From positions 2,728,001 to 2,792,000 of the forward strand of contig NC_054085.1 of NCBI RefSeq assembly GCF_017562075.2: a DNA stretch of 64,000 nt, written 5' to 3'. The DNA is from Anopheles merus. Lineage: Eukaryota; Arthropoda; Insecta; Diptera; Culicidae. The notes below the pieces were generated by a model that worked only from the letters and a program-made list of their open reading frames with translations, did no database searches and had not been told where the DNA came from. Shown here in pieces: positions 19,221 through 32,200 of this stretch (positions are counted from its first letter, which is position 1; each line of letters starts with the position of its first letter). The translations under genes and the position numbers were made by a program.

Positions 19221-22200
19221 ATGGATTATTCGAAAGTGGGTGTCATCCGGCTGAACAACCGAAACTATCGGTCGTGGGCTTTCAAAGTGCAGATGTTGAT
19301 GATGCGGGAGGGTACGTGGACGTACGTTGACCGGGGTGTCGCGCCGACACCGGTAACTCCGGAGTGGACGGAGGGTGATTCGAAGGCGCGGGCGAGCATT
19401 GCTTTGTTGGTTGAGGGTAACCAACACAATCTCATCATGACAAAGAACACAGTGAAAGAGACATGGGATGCGCTCAAGGCACACCACCACAAAGCCACTC
19501 TTACCGGGAAAGTTTCGTTGCTGAAAGAGATTTGCAACGCAAACTATCGTGAAGGTGAGAATATGGAAGATTTTTAATACGGCATGGAAGATCTTTACTC
19601 TCGGCTGGAGAATTCGGGTGAAAAACTCTCGGCGAACATGCAAGTGACCATGATTTTGCGGAGCCTTCCAAAAGCATTTGACGCACTTACCACAGCTTTG
19701 GAAAGTCGTTCAGATAAAGAGCTAACGATGGATCTTGTGCGGGCAAAGCTGATTGACGAAAGTGAGAAGCTGTACGGCGGAAAGGTGCAAGAGGAGCGAG
19801 TGCTGAAGGCGAAAAGTGAAGCAAAACCAGGCGCGTGTTTCTTTTGTGGTCAATCTGGCCATAAGAAACGAGACTGCAAAGAGTTCCTGAATCGAAAGAG
19901 CAGCGGGGAAGGTGAAAAGAAGAAAAAGATTAAGCCGAATAAAGAACAACAAATGAAAACAATGCGCGAAAACGACACAAGTTCGTTCACGTTCATGGTT
20001 CGTCAGCCTGAAATTCGCGGTAACGATCGGTCGTGGTTAATCGACTCGGGTGCTAGTTCGCACATGTATAGTGACAAAAGCGCGTTCACGGTAATGGAAC
20101 AAAGCTTGCGTTCAAATGTTACCGTCGCGGATGGCAGCGAAAATCGCGTTGAAGGCGTTGGCGATTGCCTGATCAAGTGTGTGGTCGAAAACGGTGAAAT
20201 AATTGAAATCACGCTACGGGGTGTGTTGTATGTCCCTACGCTGGAGGGAAACATGATTTCAATCGGTAAACTCGCGGAAAAAGGTGTGCGTGCGGTTTTT
20301 GACAACACCGGGTGCAAACTCGTTTACGGAAATACGGTCGTTGCGGTCGCGGATAAAGTGAGCGATATGTATTGGTTGCGAATTGCACAGGATCGAGTGA
20401 TGAAATCAGTGGTAAAGGAGCACACGAAAAACTGCCAACACACTTGGCATCGTCGTCTTGGGCACAGGGATCCAGTTGTCATCGGTGAAATGAAGCGGCG
20501 CGATTTGGTGTCGGGGCTAAAAGTGGTCGACTGCGGTATCCGCTGGACCTGCGAATGCTGCATCGAATGCAAAATAGCACGCCCGCCATTTCCACCAGTT
20601 GCAGAAAAAACCTCGACAGAAGTGCTGGATATAATCCATAGTGATGTGTGCGGCCCAATGGAGGAAAAGACCTTAGGGGGATGCCGTTACTATATGACCT
20701 TAATAGACGATCATAGTAGGTACACTTTCGTCTATTTTCTCAAAAAGAAATCGGAGGTCGAGGATAAGATTCGCGAGTATGTGAAATTGGTTCAAAACCA
20801 GTTTGGCCGGAAACCGCGAATCATTCGCTCGGATCAGGGAGGAGAATACTCCAATAAGGCGCTTCGGAAATTCTGTGCGGACCAAGGGATAAAGATGGAG
20901 TTTACTGCAACATATTCACCCCAGCAAAAAGGAGTTGCAGAGCGAAAGAACCGATCGCTCACGGAGATGGGTCGGTGTATGCTTCGGGATGCAGGTATGC
21001 ATAAGCGATTTTGGGCGGAAGCGGTCAATACCGCTTGCTACTTGCAAAATCAATTGCCGTCTGCTGCGGTAGATCGTACGCCATTCGAGATCTGGTTCGG
21101 CAGAAAACCAGATTTGATCAACCTGCGACTGTTTGGATGTGTTGGGTACGTACCGGTTCCGTCGGTGAAACGAAAAAAGTTAGACGTCAAGGCGGAGCGT
21201 ATGACTTTTGTCGGCTATTCCGGCGAACATAAGGCGTATCGGATGCTAAACACTCAGACGGGAGAAATTCAAATCAGTCGGGATGTCCGTTTTCTTGAGA
21301 TTGATGACGGATCCAAGGAGCAGACATACGGCGATCCCAAAACAGAGGATAATACGACTGAAAGCGTTGAAATCGAGTGGTCTCTCGATGAAACGACACG
21401 GGAAGCTAAAACTAACGTGGCCAATGATACAATCTCCGAATCTGAATTTTACGGTTGGGATTGTTCAGACGATGGCTGGCTACGAGGTTTTTGGAACGAC
21501 AATGATAACAATTGGCTTCGCGGACTGTGGGACGATGACGACGCTGAAGCTGGAGCTGCGGTGCCGAAGGCGGTGCTGGATGCGATACCGGAGGCGATGC
21601 CAGAGGCAGTGCCGGAGGTGTCGAGTACTCCCGTTCGTCGTTCACAGAGGGCGACAGCTGGCGTTCCACCAGCAAGATATGACGAAGAAGTATATCTGGT
21701 GAAGAAAAGTGTAGTAGAACCAAAAACGTATAAGGAAGCTGTATCCGGTCCTCAGAGTGCTGAATGGAAATCAGCGATGGCAGAAGAAATGCAGTCCCAT
21801 CAGGAAAATGGAACGTGAGAGCTAGCGGAGCTGCCGCCACACCGGAAGGCTATCGGGTCGAAATGGATCTTCAAGTGTAAGGCGGATGAAGACGGTCATT
21901 TCGTTCGGTATAAAGCACGGCTGGTGGCGCAGGGTTTCTGCCAGAAATTCGGGACGGATTACGACCTTGTGTTTGCCCCCGTCGTAAAGCAGATAACTTT
22001 CCGGACGATGCTGGTTCTGGCGAGTAAAAGGAAGATGTTAACGAAGCACGTGGACATAAAGACGGCGTATCTACATGGTCTTCTCAAGGAGGAGATTGTT
22101 ATGCGCCAGCCACAGGGATTCGAAAGCGGTAACCCGAACGAAGTACGCAAGCTGCATCGCAGCATTTACGGGCTCAAGCAGGCAGCTCGTGTCTGGAATA

Positions 22201-23266
22201 TGAAGATCGACGACGTACTGAAAACTATGGGTTTCATCCAATCAACGGCGCATGTTTGTACATACGCGAAAAAGCGGGTAAGTCCATCTTTATTCTCATT
22301 TACGTTGACGATGTGATCGTCATATGTAACACGCAGGAAGAATTTTCTGAGGTGGTCCACGTCTTGACACTGAATTTCACGATCAGCGTCATGGGTAACC
22401 TAAGATTTTTTCTCGGCATACGTATTCGGCGTAACGATGGGCGTTACTGTATGGACCAGCAAGCTTACTTGGAACGAGTTCTGGAGCGTTCCGGCATGTT
22501 GGATGCTAAACCGTCCAAATACCCGATGGATCCCGGCTTCTTAAAACGAAAGGAGGAGAATGGCAGGAAGTTGGATTCGCCAAAAGCGTATCAAAGTCTC
22601 ATAGGAGCTCTGTTGTACGCTGCAGTGACCAGCAGACCCGATATTGCAATCGCCACGGCCATTCTGGGCAGGAGAGTGCAAGATCTATCAGAAGAAGATT
22701 GGAACGAGGCCAAACGGATGCTACGTTACCTCAAGGGTACACTGGATAGTGTATTGTACCTTGGAAGCGGCGAAAAAAAGCTGGAGTGTTTTGTGGACGC
22801 CGATTGGACAGGCGACGAGAGCGACCGGAAATCCAAATCGGGGTTCGTGTTTAAGTTCGGCGGCGGGCTCATCGGATGGGGCTGTCATAAGCAGAAGTGT
22901 GTGGCACTATCTAGCACCGAGGCCGAATATGTTTCCCTAGCCGAGTGTCTACAGGAGGTAAAGTGGATCCTGAAACTATTGGCGGATGTTGGCGAGCAAC
23001 TGGATGGTCCAGTTCTGGTCAACGAAGACAATCAAAGTTGCATTGCGCTGACTAAAGGTGACCGAGCCGAACGCAAAGCAAAGCACATCGATACGAAATT
23101 TAATTTCGTGAAGAATATGGTTCGGGACGGCATCGTGAAACTGCAGTACTGCCCAACCGAACACATGCAAGCTGATTTGCTTACCAAACCGTTGCAAGCA
23201 GTGAAACTTCGACAACTTAGGGAAGCGATCGGAATAAAACCATTCAGTGTTGAGGGGGAGTGTTGA
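19221..23266 (+). pseudogene. Copia gag-pol polyprotein with two stops and one frameshift
   Basis: Starts MDYSKVGVIRLNNRNY. Domains in order: gag to about residue 205; zinc knuckle CFFCGQSGHKKRDC near 210; protease WLIDSGASSHM near 275; integrase with HTWHRRLGH, C-x2-C, then LIDDHSRY, IRSDQGGEY and PQQKGVAERKN (DDE); Pro/Glu-rich linker; RT with ARLVAQGF, YLHG and YVDDVIV; RNase H with DADWTGDESDRKS and LSSTEAEY; C-terminus HMQADLLTKPL. TAA at 19575-19577 and TGA at 21816-21818 are in frame. Near 22250 the frame shifts, and RT resumes in another register at 22256. All catalytic residues I can see are kept, so decay is recent. The order INT before RT is diagnostic of Ty1/copia. Confidence 0.92.
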
Positions 23267-23467
23267 GCTTCTCGGCTTGGTGCGACAAGTGCCTATCAGG
23301 CAACACCGAATGATTGCCAATCGGGCCAGATTTTGCAAACCACACACACGATTGAACTCTGAATAAAGATCATTCCTGCATTAAGCGTACAAGCGAACAC
23401 ACGTCTTTTCATTTGGTAAAACAGTCCACTCGGTATTTCCACTTTGCGTTTCCATCACACTTCAACA
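23261..23467 (+). repeat. 3' LTR of copia element
   Basis: 207 bp; about five mismatches to the 5' LTR by eye. Followed by GAAAG 23468-23472. Confidence 0.92.
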
Positions 23468-23472
23468 GAAAG

Positions 23473-23565
23473 TGACCAGTGAATTGAGCATTCCTGTACT
23501 TTTAGCCAAAGCCAAAGTGACAAAATCTACGGTCTACATACAGAAAAAATCGAATAAAGGTTAAC
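23473..23565 (+). pseudogene. MADF-like exon, 3' part after copia
   Basis: Removing copia and one GAAAG copy joins TGG CAG AAA to GTG ACC in frame, giving WQK-VTSELSIPV, which continues the MADF match (WKEIA-x-L-x-I-P type). The frame then runs through AKAKVTKSTVYIQKKSNKG to a stop at 23563-23565, or to a donor-like GGTTAAC. The second half of a usual MADF domain (the KW-x-LR segment) is not recognisable, so the domain may be truncated or spliced onward. Confidence 0.5.
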
Positions 23566-25429
23566 AATAATATCCAATCGAGAGCAGGTTAGTTTCGACA
23601 ATAGCATCGGTTTTTATCCCTTGTATGTAACACTACTATATAACTACTGCATCGTTATATGGCGCTACTATATCGTTTTATTTCAGGTTCTAATGAAATA
23701 TTTAGACCAAATTGCTTCGCTTACGAAGCGAGGTAGTGTACGAATCATACACTGCAATTTTATTAAGTTTGCTGCAGTTATATTTTTTACTGAAAGTTTT
23801 TGAATAATAGATGGTTTTGTCGTTTCACTGAATATCAGTAAAACAAATGACTGAAAATGCAGTTATTCATTCTTTCAAAACGACATGTAAGTCAGTCTGA
23901 GCCACAAAAGAAAACATATTCCGATGCCCGTTTTCTCGTTATAAACAAAAAGTTGATTTGACAACCGCTTGCAGACACACCGATAAAATTTTAGGTGCGT
24001 ATTCGGCTTGCGGGATCAATGTTTTGGTTGAGAAAAATCTTTACACCACTTTGCTGTTCTTGCTGAAATTTCGTGATAACCGTGAGTGTACCAAATCATC
24101 AAACTTGTTTCGACACAATACAGTTCACATCTGTATACAACTTTATGAAACAGAGATGAGCATGAGCAGAACAGACTGCCACCCTGCGCATCAATAAAAC
24201 CCTAATTTAAATACTTTTTTTCGCCACTTTTTAATCGATATCAATTACGGAACAATCAGTTATATCAGAGAGGCTTTGGGTATTATGGATACTGTTTCGA
24301 AGCTGACTTTCGATACTTGATCGTCTAGGCGATCATAGAAACCTTTGGGAGGTTTCCCTTACTGGAAACGTTGGAGTTTAGAGGACTTACCTTGGGTAGA
24401 GGGACATAAGTAAATTCTTTAAATCGGAAGTCGATAGATGTTGGATGGGCATAGTCCTATCCTGACAGTCCGAACGAATCTGACCTGCTATGATCGGATT
24501 TGGTTTTATTTATACTCAAAACAATTTAAAGGTTTCGCACCTTTGGTTCCGGGTTGTATGTTGGGAAGTTATTGTTTTCACTAAGCTAGCTACGTTTGTC
24601 TTTTGTTGACAAGAACGATGGTTCTAAACGATATTTTCTTTCCTATTTTACAGTTTACAGCTCGTGTTTCATATTACGGGCAATTTGATTCAAAATCTTG
24701 ACAGTAACAAAACACAATTTTGTTCCGTCTGATCAAAATGTAAAACTTCATAAACAATCTTCCTTTGAATTTCGGGCAAAATTCTAAAGTTGTTTCTTGT
24801 AAGAATGTGAGCATAACATGAAAACAATATTTTGCTTTTACGTTGGTGTTTACCTTTACAATGGATATTGATGTCTTGCTTCGAATTATTGCCACTTGAG
24901 GTTATTTTTGGAATTTCATATGTTCTTACTAATTCATTTTCAATCGGCCTAAACAATGTATAATTTATTTTTCTGTAGCAAACACTCTACATTTGAGAAA
25001 AGAAATCCAATTATTTTATTCAAACCATTGCGAAAAATTACCAAATTTCAAAGCCATTTTGATTCATATTCCGAAGAGTTTCGAGTTCATGTTTCAAATT
25101 CCGGACATTGTCAAAATGAGTTCTATTTTATTCAAATTCGCATTCACACTATACCTTTTTTAGTGCTTTTTTCCTGAAAACTCCTAAATAACTCTTTATT
25201 AATGAATCCGTATCTCCTTATTATGATATTAAAAGATGGGAGAGTAATACTTTTTGAAATATCAAAAGATTTTCAGTTTTTTCATACAGAAAAACGGCTT
25301 CGGCCGTATTGCATAAATATTCAGTAATTTTTATACGAACAGTTTCTTCTCGTCTTTGAAACCCAGTCAAATCCATAAGTGGGCTAGATTTAATGTAGCG
25401 GCGCGCCGGACTTTGTCGACTTTTGCTCT
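23566..25429. other. AT-rich non-coding stretch
   Basis: No recognised gene. Holds a three-way palindrome at 23709-23760 and an AT-rich section around 24650-25300 whose short open frames lack motifs. 24270-24500 is more GC-rich but also unrecognised. Confidence 0.5.
23709..23760. repeat. Three-stem palindrome (cruciform-like)
   Basis: Outer stem AAATTGC (23709-23715) pairs with GCAATTT (23754-23760). Inside are two hairpins: TCGCTT/AAGCGA with a 3-base loop (23717-23731) and AGTGTA/TACACT with a 7-base loop (23735-23753). It folds as a T or cloverleaf on either strand. Could be the centre of a foldback element; function unknown. Confidence 0.6.
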
Positions 25430-25650
25430 ACGTCAACCAATGGGCCTTGCAATTGCGATGCTTCAGCGTCTCGAGTTCAGTGCACAGCGACCGTCACAAT
25501 CCACTTGAACACTCCAGAAGCGCATAGCAAACCGCGGGAATTTGCGCTGTATCGACTCCGAGCGGGGCCAGGGGGCGAGCAGCTTAAGGTCACCATACTA
25601 CCGAAGCGTATTCCAGCATTGGGTGCATATCGATGCGGTATTGGGCTAGT
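25430..25650 (-). pseudogene. CR1-type reverse transcriptase relic
   Basis: On the minus strand near 25625-25592 the sequence reads HPMLEYASVVW, and near 25563-25517 in another frame SESIQRKFPRFAMRF. The pair LEY-x-x-VVW then ESIQRKF is the thumb-region signature of CR1-clade elements, as in the relic at 52320-52592. The segment is GC-rich relative to its AT-rich surroundings. No ends identified. Confidence 0.6.
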
Positions 25651-25939
25651 GATGTGACGTGCAATTCGTTTTAGTAAAACACATCAATTTTTTTTTAGTT
25701 ATTCGTAATTTTAATCGTACTGGCGTGGTACAGTTAGAAAGTCAACTCGTGAAATCCCCAAAGGATAAGCGTTCCCTGATCCGTAAGACTTGACTAACTG
25801 ACTGATTACATAAATTCACTGTTACAATGAATATTGTACCATTGGTACATGTACCAAATGTTAAACGAGTCACGTACAAAAAAAAACTGGCACGGTATAA
25901 AGAACAATGGAAGATAAAAATTGAGGAATGAAGTTATGA

Positions 25940-26480
<541 letters not shown>

Positions 26481-26703
26481 TGTTTTTCTTAAATAATTCA
26501 AGTCGCACTGCAAACGTCATCGAGTGCAAACGTCCTTCCAATTTCGTCCACAGTATTATCGTCGTGAATGATCTACACTGTTCTGTTTGATCACTTCCGA
26601 CAGTCGCCACATAAACATAACAGTTTTCCAAGTATCTCCTGCTTCAGTGAATTGTTACACTTGTTATAGTTCAGTAAATTTTCGGGTGTCAACGCATCTC
26701 ACA

Positions 26704-27624
26704 ATGACCGATATTTGCGTAACTTGTTCGCGCCTTGTGACCCCAGATAACCCGACATACACGTGTGATGGTGTTTGTAAACGCCGGTTCCACACCTCCT
26801 GTATTAGTGTTACAAGTGCCGTGTACAAGGAACTCACTAAAACAGACACACAGTGCATGTGGTTTTGTTTGGATTGCCTAGAGTCGCGACGTACTGGTCG
26901 ATCCTTGATGCTACAAGAGCTGGCATCCGCTCTTTCATCTCTCAAAGAGCAATTAATAGAGGAATTTGAGCGGCGCGTGGCTTCGGCTTTGGACGAAACA
27001 AAAAAAGCGTTAGCCACTGCACTTGTTGATATGGTTCCGCGAGCAATAGCCCAAACCCATACCACTCCACTTGCACCGACAACGTCACTGCGCAGACCAT
27101 CACTCACCGCACACACAACACATCAACAAGACCTGTCCAACACATCGAAGCGTAGACTCATCGATCGTTCACCGCCTTCATCGGATGTGATCCCTGCACT
27201 TCTTTCGGGTACAGCAGCACCGCCAACATCGTCTCACCCTATTTTGACGGTACCCCCAGCACCACCAAGATTTTGGTTGTACCTTACTCGTATCGCTCCT
27301 TCGGTATCCGAATCCGAGGTAGAGACATTCGTTAAGGAACAACTAGGGACCGATGACGTCATCATCATCAAGCTGACACCGAAAGATCGTGATACTGGCA
27401 CACTAACATTTGTATCTTTCAAAGTTGGGATGTCGTCAGCATTAAGGGACAAAGCACTCTCTCCGTCCACTTGGCCATGCAATATAACCTACAGGGAATT
27501 TATTGATAACCGCAAACAACAAATAACAACATCGGTTTTACGCGTGAAACCTGTCACAACCACTACCAACAATCATACACTAATAGCATCACCGCTGGCC
27601 ACTGCTCACACATCCAATTTATAA
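26704..27624 (+). CDS. CR1-A ORF1, PHD-finger protein
   Basis: About 306 residues from the ATG of MTDICVTC; an upstream in-frame start at 26587 is less likely because the finger begins directly at the chosen start. Residues 4-58 show C-x2-C, C-x3-C, H-x2-C and C-x2-C spacing (CVTC, CDGVC, FHTSC, FCLDC), a PHD-like zinc finger. Residues 75-120 are a helical, charged region (ELASALSSLKEQLIEEFERR), probably for multimerisation. 130-210 is Pro/Thr/Ser-rich. From 215 a fold with APSVSESEVETFVKEQL may be RRM-like (inference). It should bind element RNA. ORF2 follows in another frame with no ATG directly after it. Confidence 0.75.
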   Translation: MTDICVTCSRLVTPDNPTYTCDGVCKRRFHTSCISVTSAVYKELTKTDTQCMWFCLDCLESRRTGRSLMLQELASALSSLKEQLIEEFERRVASALDETKKALATALVDMVPRAIAQTHTTPLAPTTSLRRPSLTAHTTHQQDLSNTSKRRLIDRSPPSSDVIPALLSGTAAPPTSSHPILTVPPAPPRFWLYLTRIAPSVSESEVETFVKEQLGTDDVIIIKLTPKDRDTGTLTFVSFKVGMSSALRDKALSPSTWPCNITYREFIDNRKQQITTSVLRVKPVTTTTNNHTLIASPLATAHTSNL

Positions 27625-30068
27625 CCCACACATACGATTCCTCGACATCAATAACTACAACAACTGAGAGAATTCCAACAGGATATGTCAATCGCAATAA
27701 TCGCTCATCGAAACGCAACACTCTCACGATCTACTATCAAAATGTGCGTGGCGTTCGTACGAAACTGGATGAGTTACTTCTCGTACTCAGCGATCACATC
27801 TATGACGTCATTGTTTTTACCGAAACGTGGCTAAACGAACAAATACCGTCTTCGCTCTTCTCGGGTAACAAATACAACATTTATCGCTGCGACCGCTCTC
27901 CTAATAACAGCGTACACGCTCGTGGTGGTGGTGTACTAATTGCGTGTGCAACGGATCTGATCACCGAATTGATTTCATCTCCAGCCAACATCGAGATGGT
28001 CTGGGTAAAGATAAGGATGCAGAGAGTATCTCTATTTATAGGCGGCATTTATATCCCGCCAGGTATGATTGCAAATAACTTATTGATAAATAGCCTTAGC
28101 GATAGTATTGATGCGGTTCAACAGCGCCTAAAAAGAAATGATTCAATGTTTTTGTTAGGTGATTTCAATATGCCTTCTGTTGTTTGGACGCCCATTGAAA
28201 ACTATTATGTTTCAAGTAATGCACACTCATCAAGCAACGCTCAACATAATGTATTTTGCGACATAATAACAGAGTGTAGTCTCCGCCAAATCTCAGGAAT
28301 CAAAAATAGTCTGGGCCGTCAATTAGATCTAATTTTTGTTAATGAGAGCGCAGTTGATATAAACTCTCAGGTGCTATCGGCTGTAGCACCTTTACTTAGA
28401 GCAGATGATTATCATCCAGCTTTAGAATTCTCTCTCTCTGAAAATATTCAAAAGGCTCCGCGCTCAGTATCGTCAAATACACGTAGATATAACTTCAAAA
28501 AAATGGATTACTCTAAACTATCAGCTTTGCTTTCTAATATTAACTGGTCGTTCTTAGATACAGATATTTCAATTAACGATGCGGTTACTACTTTTAATGC
28601 TAATATTGTCTCGGCTTTCCCCTCCTGCTGTCCCACCTATAAACCTAACAACTCCCCTCCCTGGTCTGACTCTACTCTCCGCTCCCTCAAAAGAGATCGC
28701 AATCGCACACTACGTAATTATCAAGACATGCGAGATCCTCATCATAAGCGCATATTCAAATACGCCTCTAATGCATATCGCATATATAACAGGGCCTGCT
28801 TTAGATCTTACGTCCACCGAGTGCAAGCACAATTTAAAACACACCCTAAAGCCTTTTGGGGATATGCTGATAAACGTCGTAAATCTAATGATATCCCTTC
28901 TCATCTAACTCTTGGCAATCTCTCTGCATCCGGTACTGACGGCTGCTGCAACCTTCTAGCTGAACATTTTTCAAGTGTGTATGCCGAATCAAGCAAAATC
29001 AAAGGATCAATCTCCAATAGCACTCATAACACGCCCACCGATATAATCAACGACAGTAATCTAAACTTACACCTTAGCACAGTTTTACAAGCAATAAAAA
29101 ATCTTAAACAGTCATATAATCCCGGTCCAGATGGCATTCCAGCAGCAGTATACAAGAAATGCAATAATGTACTTGGTTCTCTCCTATTAAAACTGTACCG
29201 TATATCCATTAACTCATGTTCATTTCCGGACACATGGAAATTAGCTCATATTACTCCTATCCCTAAGAAAGGTAATCGTGAAAATGCTACCAATTATCGT
29301 GGAATCAGCATCCTCTGTGCAAGCTCCAAAATATTTGAATCTATAGTTCACTCACATATCCTCTTTATTGCAAGAAACTGCATTATACCTCAGCAACACG
29401 GTTTCTTTCCTAAACGTTCTACCTTGACAAACCTTATTTCCTTGACTTCCGTTATCACTTCTAGTTTAGACAGCGGTTCTCAGGTTGATATCGTTTATAC
29501 TGACTTTAAAGCAGCCTTTGACCGTATTCCTCACCCTATCCTTCTTGCGAAACTATCCAAAATGGGTTTCATTGACTCACACATTCGTTGGCTTGATTCG
29601 TTTCTCAGCAATCGCTCTTTTCGTGTTAAACTAAACTCCTGCTTTTCCAAATCCTTTTCATCCAAATCGGGAGTGCCTCAAGGTAGCGTGTTGAGTCCTT
29701 TATTGTTCGTTTTATTTATAAATGATGTTATCTCTGCCATTCCACACGATTGTTTTCTTTGTTATGCAGATGACTTAAAGATTTTTAAATCTATATCGTC
29801 TGCTGATGACTGCGCATCGCTCCAAAACACCCTCAACCGATTTGCATCATGGTGCTCATCGAACCAGCTAGTTCTATGCCCCGAAAAATGTCATGTCATG
29901 TCCTTCAGTCGTTCACGTTGTCCCGTTACGTTTGCTTATAACTTCGAGGGTATAGCAATAAATCGTGTACTCTCGATAAAAGATCTTGGTGTAACTTTCG
30001 ATAGCAGGTTATCATTCCTCGATCACATTGATGTTACCGTTAAAAAGGCTCGTAAACAATCGGTATGA
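27612..30068 (+). pseudogene. CR1-A ORF2, endonuclease and reverse transcriptase
   Basis: The frame is open from at least 27612, overlapping the ORF1 end, and lacks an ATG near the EN start, so reinitiation or a lost start is possible. EN motifs: IYYQNVRGVRTK, FTETWL, GGGVLIA, GDFNMPSVVW and DYHPALEF. RT: PGPDGIPAAVYKK, HITPIPKKGN, NYRGISIL, FKAAFDRIPH, SGVPQGSVLSPLLF, CYADDLKIF (catalytic) and IKDLGVTFD. A stop after KKARKQSV at 30066-30068 ends this frame; the C-terminus continues in another frame from 30065. It would nick and reverse-transcribe at target DNA in the nucleus. Confidence 0.85.
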
Positions 30069-30586
30069 TAAAACGTTTTTCAATCCGCATAACCGACCCT
30101 CTGTGTTTAAAAGCGTTATATTGTTCGTTAGTAAGACCGATTTTGGAATACTGTGTTGTTGTTTGGTGCCCCAGCTCATTTACATCGATTGACCGCATAG
30201 AAAGAGTGCAGAGATCATTTACTCGGTATATGGTGAGCAAAATGCCCGGCTACACGTCAGACACCCTACCGGACTATGAGCAAAGATGCCATCTGTTGGG
30301 TCTGGACTCATTAGCAAAACGCCGTCACATTTCCCAAATAATGTTTGTTGCTTCGCTCATATCTAATGCTGTGGATTCACAAATCATTCTTTCATCCCTG
30401 CATTTCTATGTTCCAACTCGTTTCTTACGCCCTCGTGCTCCTTTATTTATTCCAAATCGACGCACTTCAGTTGGTTTAAATGATCCTTTATTACGTGCTG
30501 TGAGATTGTTTAATTCCTGCGCACACCTGTTTGACCATCACCTCTCCTTACCATCCTTCCGATCCATCCTCCGAGCAAATATTTAA
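30065..30586 (+). pseudogene. CR1-A ORF2 C-terminal part (shifted frame)
   Basis: Continues ORF2 after one frameshift: ALYCSLVRPILEYCVVVW, then IERVQRSFTRYM, LPDYEQRCHLLGLDSLAKRR and FRSILRANI before the stop. This is the thumb and C-terminal domain of CR1-clade RTs. Close homologous segments occur in the element at 46572-47747 and the relic at 59690-60240. Confidence 0.85.
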
Positions 30587-30629
30587 TAAGTTTAGTTAAT
30601 AGGTTTGTTGTTAAGAATTAATTTCAGAC

Positions 30630-30665
30630 AGCAGTTATGTAAATAAATAAATAAAAATAAATAAA
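30630..30665 (+). repeat. AAATAAAT 3' tail of CR1-A
   Basis: AT-rich run of TAAA/AAAT units closing the element. Confidence 0.7.
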
Positions 30666-31842
30666 TTGTATCATTCAAGCAAGTTTCAAATTCATTTTAT
30701 AAAATTACAATAACTAAAATTCTTCGGTTTAGAGTCAGCAGCATAGCGTGCAAAACTCATTGAAAGTTCTAAACAATAAAGTAAAATCGCAATATCGCTT
30801 CTTAACGTACCCTTCCTTCTATGTTACAAATTGTTTTCAGAATGTTCTGAAGATTGTACAAAAACCTTAACGGATGAAAAAATATCGAGACAAACGTACA
30901 ATCGTTTAATACTATTATGAGGCTTTACGGACAAGTAATGCGGGATCAGACAAATTGATAGCGCATTTCTTAAAAAAAGCTCCTAAAAATCGTTCTACTC
31001 TTAAAAAGCAATAGTGTGTAACCATTGTTCTCGTAAAATTTAAAAACATTTTTTTGGGAAATATTCGTTTCTTTTCAAATTTATCCTCAAATTTGACCAT
31101 ATTTATTGGGTATATTGGGTTGACGACACCAAATGGACGGGACCCCTCAATCGACGGGATCATCAACGGGCCCCCAAATGGCCGAGGCAATGGAGTTTGT
31201 TCTTCGTTCTGTACGTAGATGCAGCTGTAACGGTTTTTGGTCGTGTTGTATTCGAAAAATTGGAATAGTCGATAAAAACACCCATTTATAAATTATGGCC
31301 CATAGGTCCCTTACACCTTTCCATACCAACACACCCCCCCCCCCCCTCTTTCCTTCTATCTTAAACCCTTTTCCCCTTCTCTTCGATCCACAAACTTGAT
31401 GTGGTCGATTGCCAGCGCCTACACGCGTGGTCCAGAACAGCCGAAGTCATACAAAATCATGAAAAAGTCTGCGCCCTTTTGTTCCGTCGTCCTCCCGAAG
31501 TTTACCGAGTCGAACCGCATACTTGTGTTCGATAAACATGTATGCGTATCAGGTAGCTGAAGTTGTACTGCTTACCTGCCGTATGCTGCTGTGATACCGA
31601 GCGAGACGCATAGACAACGCATCTAGAGTAAATGTGTAGCCGTGAGGAGTCTTTTCTGTGTTTCTTTTGCCTTATCCTTGCCTTTAAATCCTGATGAGTG
31701 AAGCATGCATACCTTTCGGTTACGTTCGGGGTATAAGCCCTGTCCCTCTCATGTTAATCATGAAGATAGAATCGTATGCAATCGGCTCTGCATTCGGGCG
31801 TGGGCAGGCCCGTGGACGCCGTTTGTACGCAGACATTAGGGC
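30666..31842. other. Non-coding relic DNA
   Basis: No gene recognised. Contains a poly-C run near 31333 and, near 31525-31595, two adjacent short inverted repeats (GCATAC with GTATGC; CAGGTAGC with GCTTACCTG). Confidence 0.5.
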
Positions 31843-32200
31843 CAAGAATGAAAATTTTAGTTTTTGCATTAAAAAACACACTCACTCCACTATCCTAGGC
31901 CAGGAATGTGAATACCATTTTTCGTGTTAAACATCTGTCTGCTTTCGGCAAACAATCGCAAAGCGGTAGCAGGGGCCCCGTATATAAGAACAGGACGAAT
32001 CATCCCAGCCAAGAGCGCACACAATGACATCCATTTAATCGTTACTCGAATGAAACCTCAACCCACTGAAGCACCGTTGACCAGACGACCTTCCTAGGCT
32101 TTTGAAAGCGACGCGTGCTTGGTGTCAATTTTTCCTGCTAATTTCTCCGGCTACAAGCCGGTGTATTGAAATTTTGTGTAGGGGCCTTTAAATTTTTGTC
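31843..32200 (+). repeat. Diverged 350-bp repeat, copy A
   Basis: Shares with 32458-32800, in the same order, a GTGAATACCATTTTTCG block, a TATA-like box followed by an AGAGCGCACA block, ATGAAACnTCnACCCACTG, CACCGTTGA, TTTTTCCTGCTAATTT and GGCTAC-AGCC-GTGTATTGA. No coding capacity. The copies are about 600 bp apart, direct. Could be two copies of an unknown element or a local duplication. Confidence 0.7.

Larger units (their letters stand above)
18825..23467 (+). mobile_element. Copia-type LTR retrotransposon
   Basis: LTRs of 207 bp at 18825-19031 and 23261-23467 (TGTTGAG...TTCAACA) differ at about five positions by eye. The target duplication GAAAG is at 18820-18824 and 23468-23472. The primer site GGTTATGGGCCCAG directly after the left LTR matches the well known copia site, which pairs with an internal part of initiator Met-tRNA. 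A polypurine tract (GAGGGGGAG) ends at 23260. One gag-pol frame of about 1,350 codons starts at 19221 but has two in-frame stops and a frameshift. It inserted into a MADF-type coding frame. Confidence 0.93.

Noticed and set aside
23709..23760. tRNA gene, because of the cloverleaf-like fold
   Set aside because: No anticodon arm, no A or B box, no acceptor-stem pattern.
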